15,353 nucleotides of DNA from an uncultured Chlorobiota bacterium (GTDB lineage: Bacteria; Bacteroidota; Bacteroidia; Bacteroidales; JAADGE01): positions 1-15,353 of the forward strand of contig CAMZKQ010000074.1 in assembly GCA_947311265.1 (NCBI GenBank). The letters run 5' to 3'. The notes beneath the pieces are model-generated. The model saw only the letters and a list, made by a program, of their open reading frames with translations, was not told the origin of the DNA and made no database searches. Within the stretch, counting starts at the first letter, position 1, and every line of letters starts with the position of its first letter. The translations under genes and the position numbers were made by a program. Below are positions 13,649-15,353 of the stretch, piece after piece.

Positions 13649-13684
13649 AAAAAGCCCTAAAGATAAATCTTTAGGGCTTTTTTT
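13647..13684. terminator. Bidirectional terminator between the GT2 gene and htpG
   Basis: Two 18-base perfectly complementary arms (13647-13664 and 13667-13684) are built around AAAGCCCTAAAGAT and ATCTTTAGGGCTTT. Seven A precede and seven T follow the GC core, so each strand shows a hairpin with a T-run. It overlaps the GT2 stop codon and lies 21 bases beyond the htpG stop codon. Confidence 0.88.
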
Positions 13685-13705
13685 GTGTTAAAAATTAATG
13701 TTTTA

Positions 13706-15353
13706 TTATGCTTCAATAAGCTCAACACTTCGTTTTACAAATTTGCTAAGGGCTTCGCCTGTAAGCATATTGTTGGCCAGAAGCCCAAGGTCAATCATCT
13801 GTTTTACCAGTTTATTGTCCTTGCCGTAGGCAGTAAAAAGAGCTTTCTTTTTGCTTTCCAAAGCTTCAATTTTTTTATTAATATCTTCGGATTTATCTTT
13901 TTCTTCCTGCGATATTTCTTCGTCTTTTTTGTCTTTGGTAATAGCATTTAGTGCCTCTCTATCGCTATTGGCAGCGGCCAAATCTTTAAGGATAGGCGCT
14001 ACTTTTTCGGCATTTTTTTCGGTCGCCTCTTTGCTTATTTTCTGCACTAGTGGGTGGTTAGAATTAACAACCAAGTTAAAGCTATCGGGCATTTGTCCGT
14101 AATAGCCGCCCATTGCACCACCACCGAGTGCCGACATATCTTTCATTCGGCGCATAAATTCGTTTTGAGTAACGATTACCGGGCTAGCCGTTTCGTCCAT
14201 TGGCTCAAAATTGACCATAAACATTGGGTCGGTAGGTAACTGGCTCTGGAAAACAGGGAGCAAGTTAGCCTCTTCTTCGCTGCTCAATTTAGACTCAAAG
14301 CCGTCTTCTTTTTGGATTAATTTTTCTACAACATCAGCATCTACCCTTACAAATCGTTTGCCTTGTAGTTTAGATTCTAGGTGGTTAATATAATGTGCAG
14401 CAAACTGCCCGTCAATTTCCAGTACATCATAGCCTTTGGCTTTTGCGGCAGCTACAAAACTGTATTGTTTTACTTTATCGTCTGTGTATAAGTAAATTAG
14501 GTTGTTGTCTTTATCCGTTTGATTTTCTTTTACAAGTGTTTCGTACTCATTGAAAGTAAAGTATTTACCATCGGTATTTTTAACTAAAGCAAAATCTTTT
14601 GCTTTGTCGTAAAATTTTTCGTTTGTTAAAATGCCATATTCGATAAAGAGTTTAAGCCCGTCCCATTTTTCTTCAAAGGTTTTTCTATCATTTTTGAAGA
14701 TGTCTTTTAATTTATCCGCTACTTTTTTAGTGATATGCCCAGAAATTTTCTTGACATTTGCATCGCTTTGCAAATAGCTTCGGGATACATTTAGGGGAAT
14801 ATCAGGCGAGTCAATTACCCCATGCAGTAAGGTGAGGAAATCAGGCACAATGCCTTCTACCGAGTCGGTTACAAACACTTGGTTAGAGTACAATTGGATT
14901 TTGTTTTTTTGCAGCTCAATGTTGTTTGTAATTTTTGGGAAATATAAAATCCCGGTAAGGTTAAAGGGATAATCCACATTTAGGTGGATATGAAAAAGCG
15001 GCTTGTCGAAAGAGTTAGTATATAGTTCGTTGTAAAATGAGTTGTAATCTTCCTCTTTAAGCTCTGCTGGTTTTTTTGTCCAAGTGGGGTTTACATTATT
15101 GATGATTTTATCCTTGTCGGTATCAATAGTTTTACCGTCCTTATGCTCGGTTTCTTTTCCGAAGCCAATTTCAACAGGCAAAAATTTGCAATATTTTTTA
15201 AGCAAATTGTTAATTCTTGCCTCTTCTAAAAATTCGTCAGAATCTTTATCAATATGTAAAATAATATCTGTACCTCTATTTTCTTTTTCAATTTCTTCGA
15301 TGGTGTACTCAGGGCTACCATCGCATTCCCAACGTACTGCTGGTGCGTCTTTG
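13706..15353 (-). CDS. htpG: Chaperone HtpG (Hsp90 family), N-terminus outside window
   Basis: This is an ATP-dependent homodimeric chaperone of the cytoplasm. The reading frame is open to the right edge of the window, so about 548 residues are seen and the N-terminal ATP-binding region (roughly the first 150 residues) is missing. The TTG at 15205 is internal: the residues before it (APAVRWECDGSPEYTI, then RGTDIILHI) are conserved Hsp90 sequence. The middle domain shows LPVEIGFG, the WTKKPAEL segment and NVSRSYLQ. The C-terminal dimerisation domain holds FNLVVNSNHPLV and ends VELIEA. A charged insertion rich in Lys/Glu/Asp (KDKKDEEISQEEKDKSED, about 13875-13940) makes it longer than the E. 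coli protein, a difference I recall from other Bacteroidota HtpG. It converges on the GT2 gene, separated by a symmetrical terminator. Confidence 0.96.
   Translation of the reverse strand, partial: KDAPAVRWECDGSPEYTIEEIEKENRGTDIILHIDKDSDEFLEEARINNLLKKYCKFLPVEIGFGKETEHKDGKTIDTDKDKIINNVNPTWTKKPAELKEEDYNSFYNELYTNSFDKPLFHIHLNVDYPFNLTGILYFPKITNNIELQKNKIQLYSNQVFVTDSVEGIVPDFLTLLHGVIDSPDIPLNVSRSYLQSDANVKKISGHITKKVADKLKDIFKNDRKTFEEKWDGLKLFIEYGILTNEKFYDKAKDFALVKNTDGKYFTFNEYETLVKENQTDKDNNLIYLYTDDKVKQYSFVAAAKAKGYDVLEIDGQFAAHYINHLESKLQGKRFVRVDADVVEKLIQKEDGFESKLSSEEEANLLPVFQSQLPTDPMFMVNFEPMDETASPVIVTQNEFMRRMKDMSALGGGAMGGYYGQMPDSFNLVVNSNHPLVQKISKEATEKNAEKVAPILKDLAAANSDREALNAITKDKKDEEISQEEKDKSEDINKKIEALESKKKALFTAYGKDNKLVKQMIDLGLLANNMLTGEALSKFVKRSVELIEA

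Noticed and set aside
13685..13951. 88-codon open frame antisense to the 3' end of htpG
   Set aside because: Its Phe-rich product is the complement of the Lys/Glu-rich HtpG insertion; it is a shadow.
15203..15205. TTG as a start codon giving a 499-residue HtpG
   Set aside because: The frame continues upstream with conserved Hsp90 sequence to the window edge, so the gene is simply cut off.
1..15353. Defence island, CRISPR array or biosynthetic cluster
   Set aside because: No nuclease, methylase, toxin, integrase, spaced repeats or synthase genes are seen; the genes are respiratory, envelope and housekeeping types.

Overview
The window reads as a chromosomal segment of an aerobic, A+T-rich member of the Bacteroidota. 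Four things point there. A secreted amidase ends in a type IX secretion (T9SS) C-terminal sorting domain. A TPR/beta-propeller/OmpA protein has the PorE-like architecture. Start codons lack Shine-Dalgarno sequences and sit behind A-rich leaders. Several intergenic regions carry matches to the Bacteroidota -7 promoter element TAnnTTTG. I see no mobile element, integrase, CRISPR array, tRNA or rRNA. Nearly all the sequence is coding, and no gene-free stretch exceeds 300 bases.

Region 1 (1-2760) is the downstream part of a terminal-oxidase operon on the + strand: cytochrome c oxidase subunit III (cut by the window edge), subunit IV, a subunit II fused to a cytochrome c domain (caa3 type), and heme O synthase (ctaB). 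It ends in a small hairpin with a T-run. Subunit I is not between these genes and must lie outside the window if it is linked.

Region 2 (2821-6370, + strand) holds an unrecognised 179-aa protein closely followed by a SPOR-like lipoprotein with a GTG start. After them comes a large GT-C-fold, GT39-like membrane glycosyltransferase with its own candidate promoter. It converges, with 9 bases between stop codons, on a minus-strand gene for a 714-aa TPR, PD40-propeller, carboxypeptidase-regulatory and OmpA protein (6380-8524).

Region 3 (8708-11466) has a CoA-pyrophosphatase-type Nudix hydrolase, a thioredoxin with a strong terminator, and on the minus strand a zinc PGRP/amidase-2 protein with a T9SS tail. 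Between the Nudix and thioredoxin genes lie an 18-bp perfect palindrome and a pair of 14-base direct repeats.

Region 4 (11687-15353) has a secreted protein made of two SPOR-like repeats, followed after 30 bases by a family 2 glycosyltransferase. This pair converges on htpG (Hsp90), whose N-terminus lies beyond the window. A long symmetrical hairpin between them should terminate transcription from both sides.

The genes do not form one obvious system. The themes are respiration, envelope and peptidoglycan-associated proteins (two SPOR-like proteins, one OmpA-domain protein, one amidase, two glycosyltransferases) and housekeeping redox or chaperone functions. The less described items are the tandem-SPOR/GT2 pair, the unknown/SPOR-lipoprotein pair and the palindrome before the thioredoxin gene. 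I did not find convincing evidence of a wholly new system.
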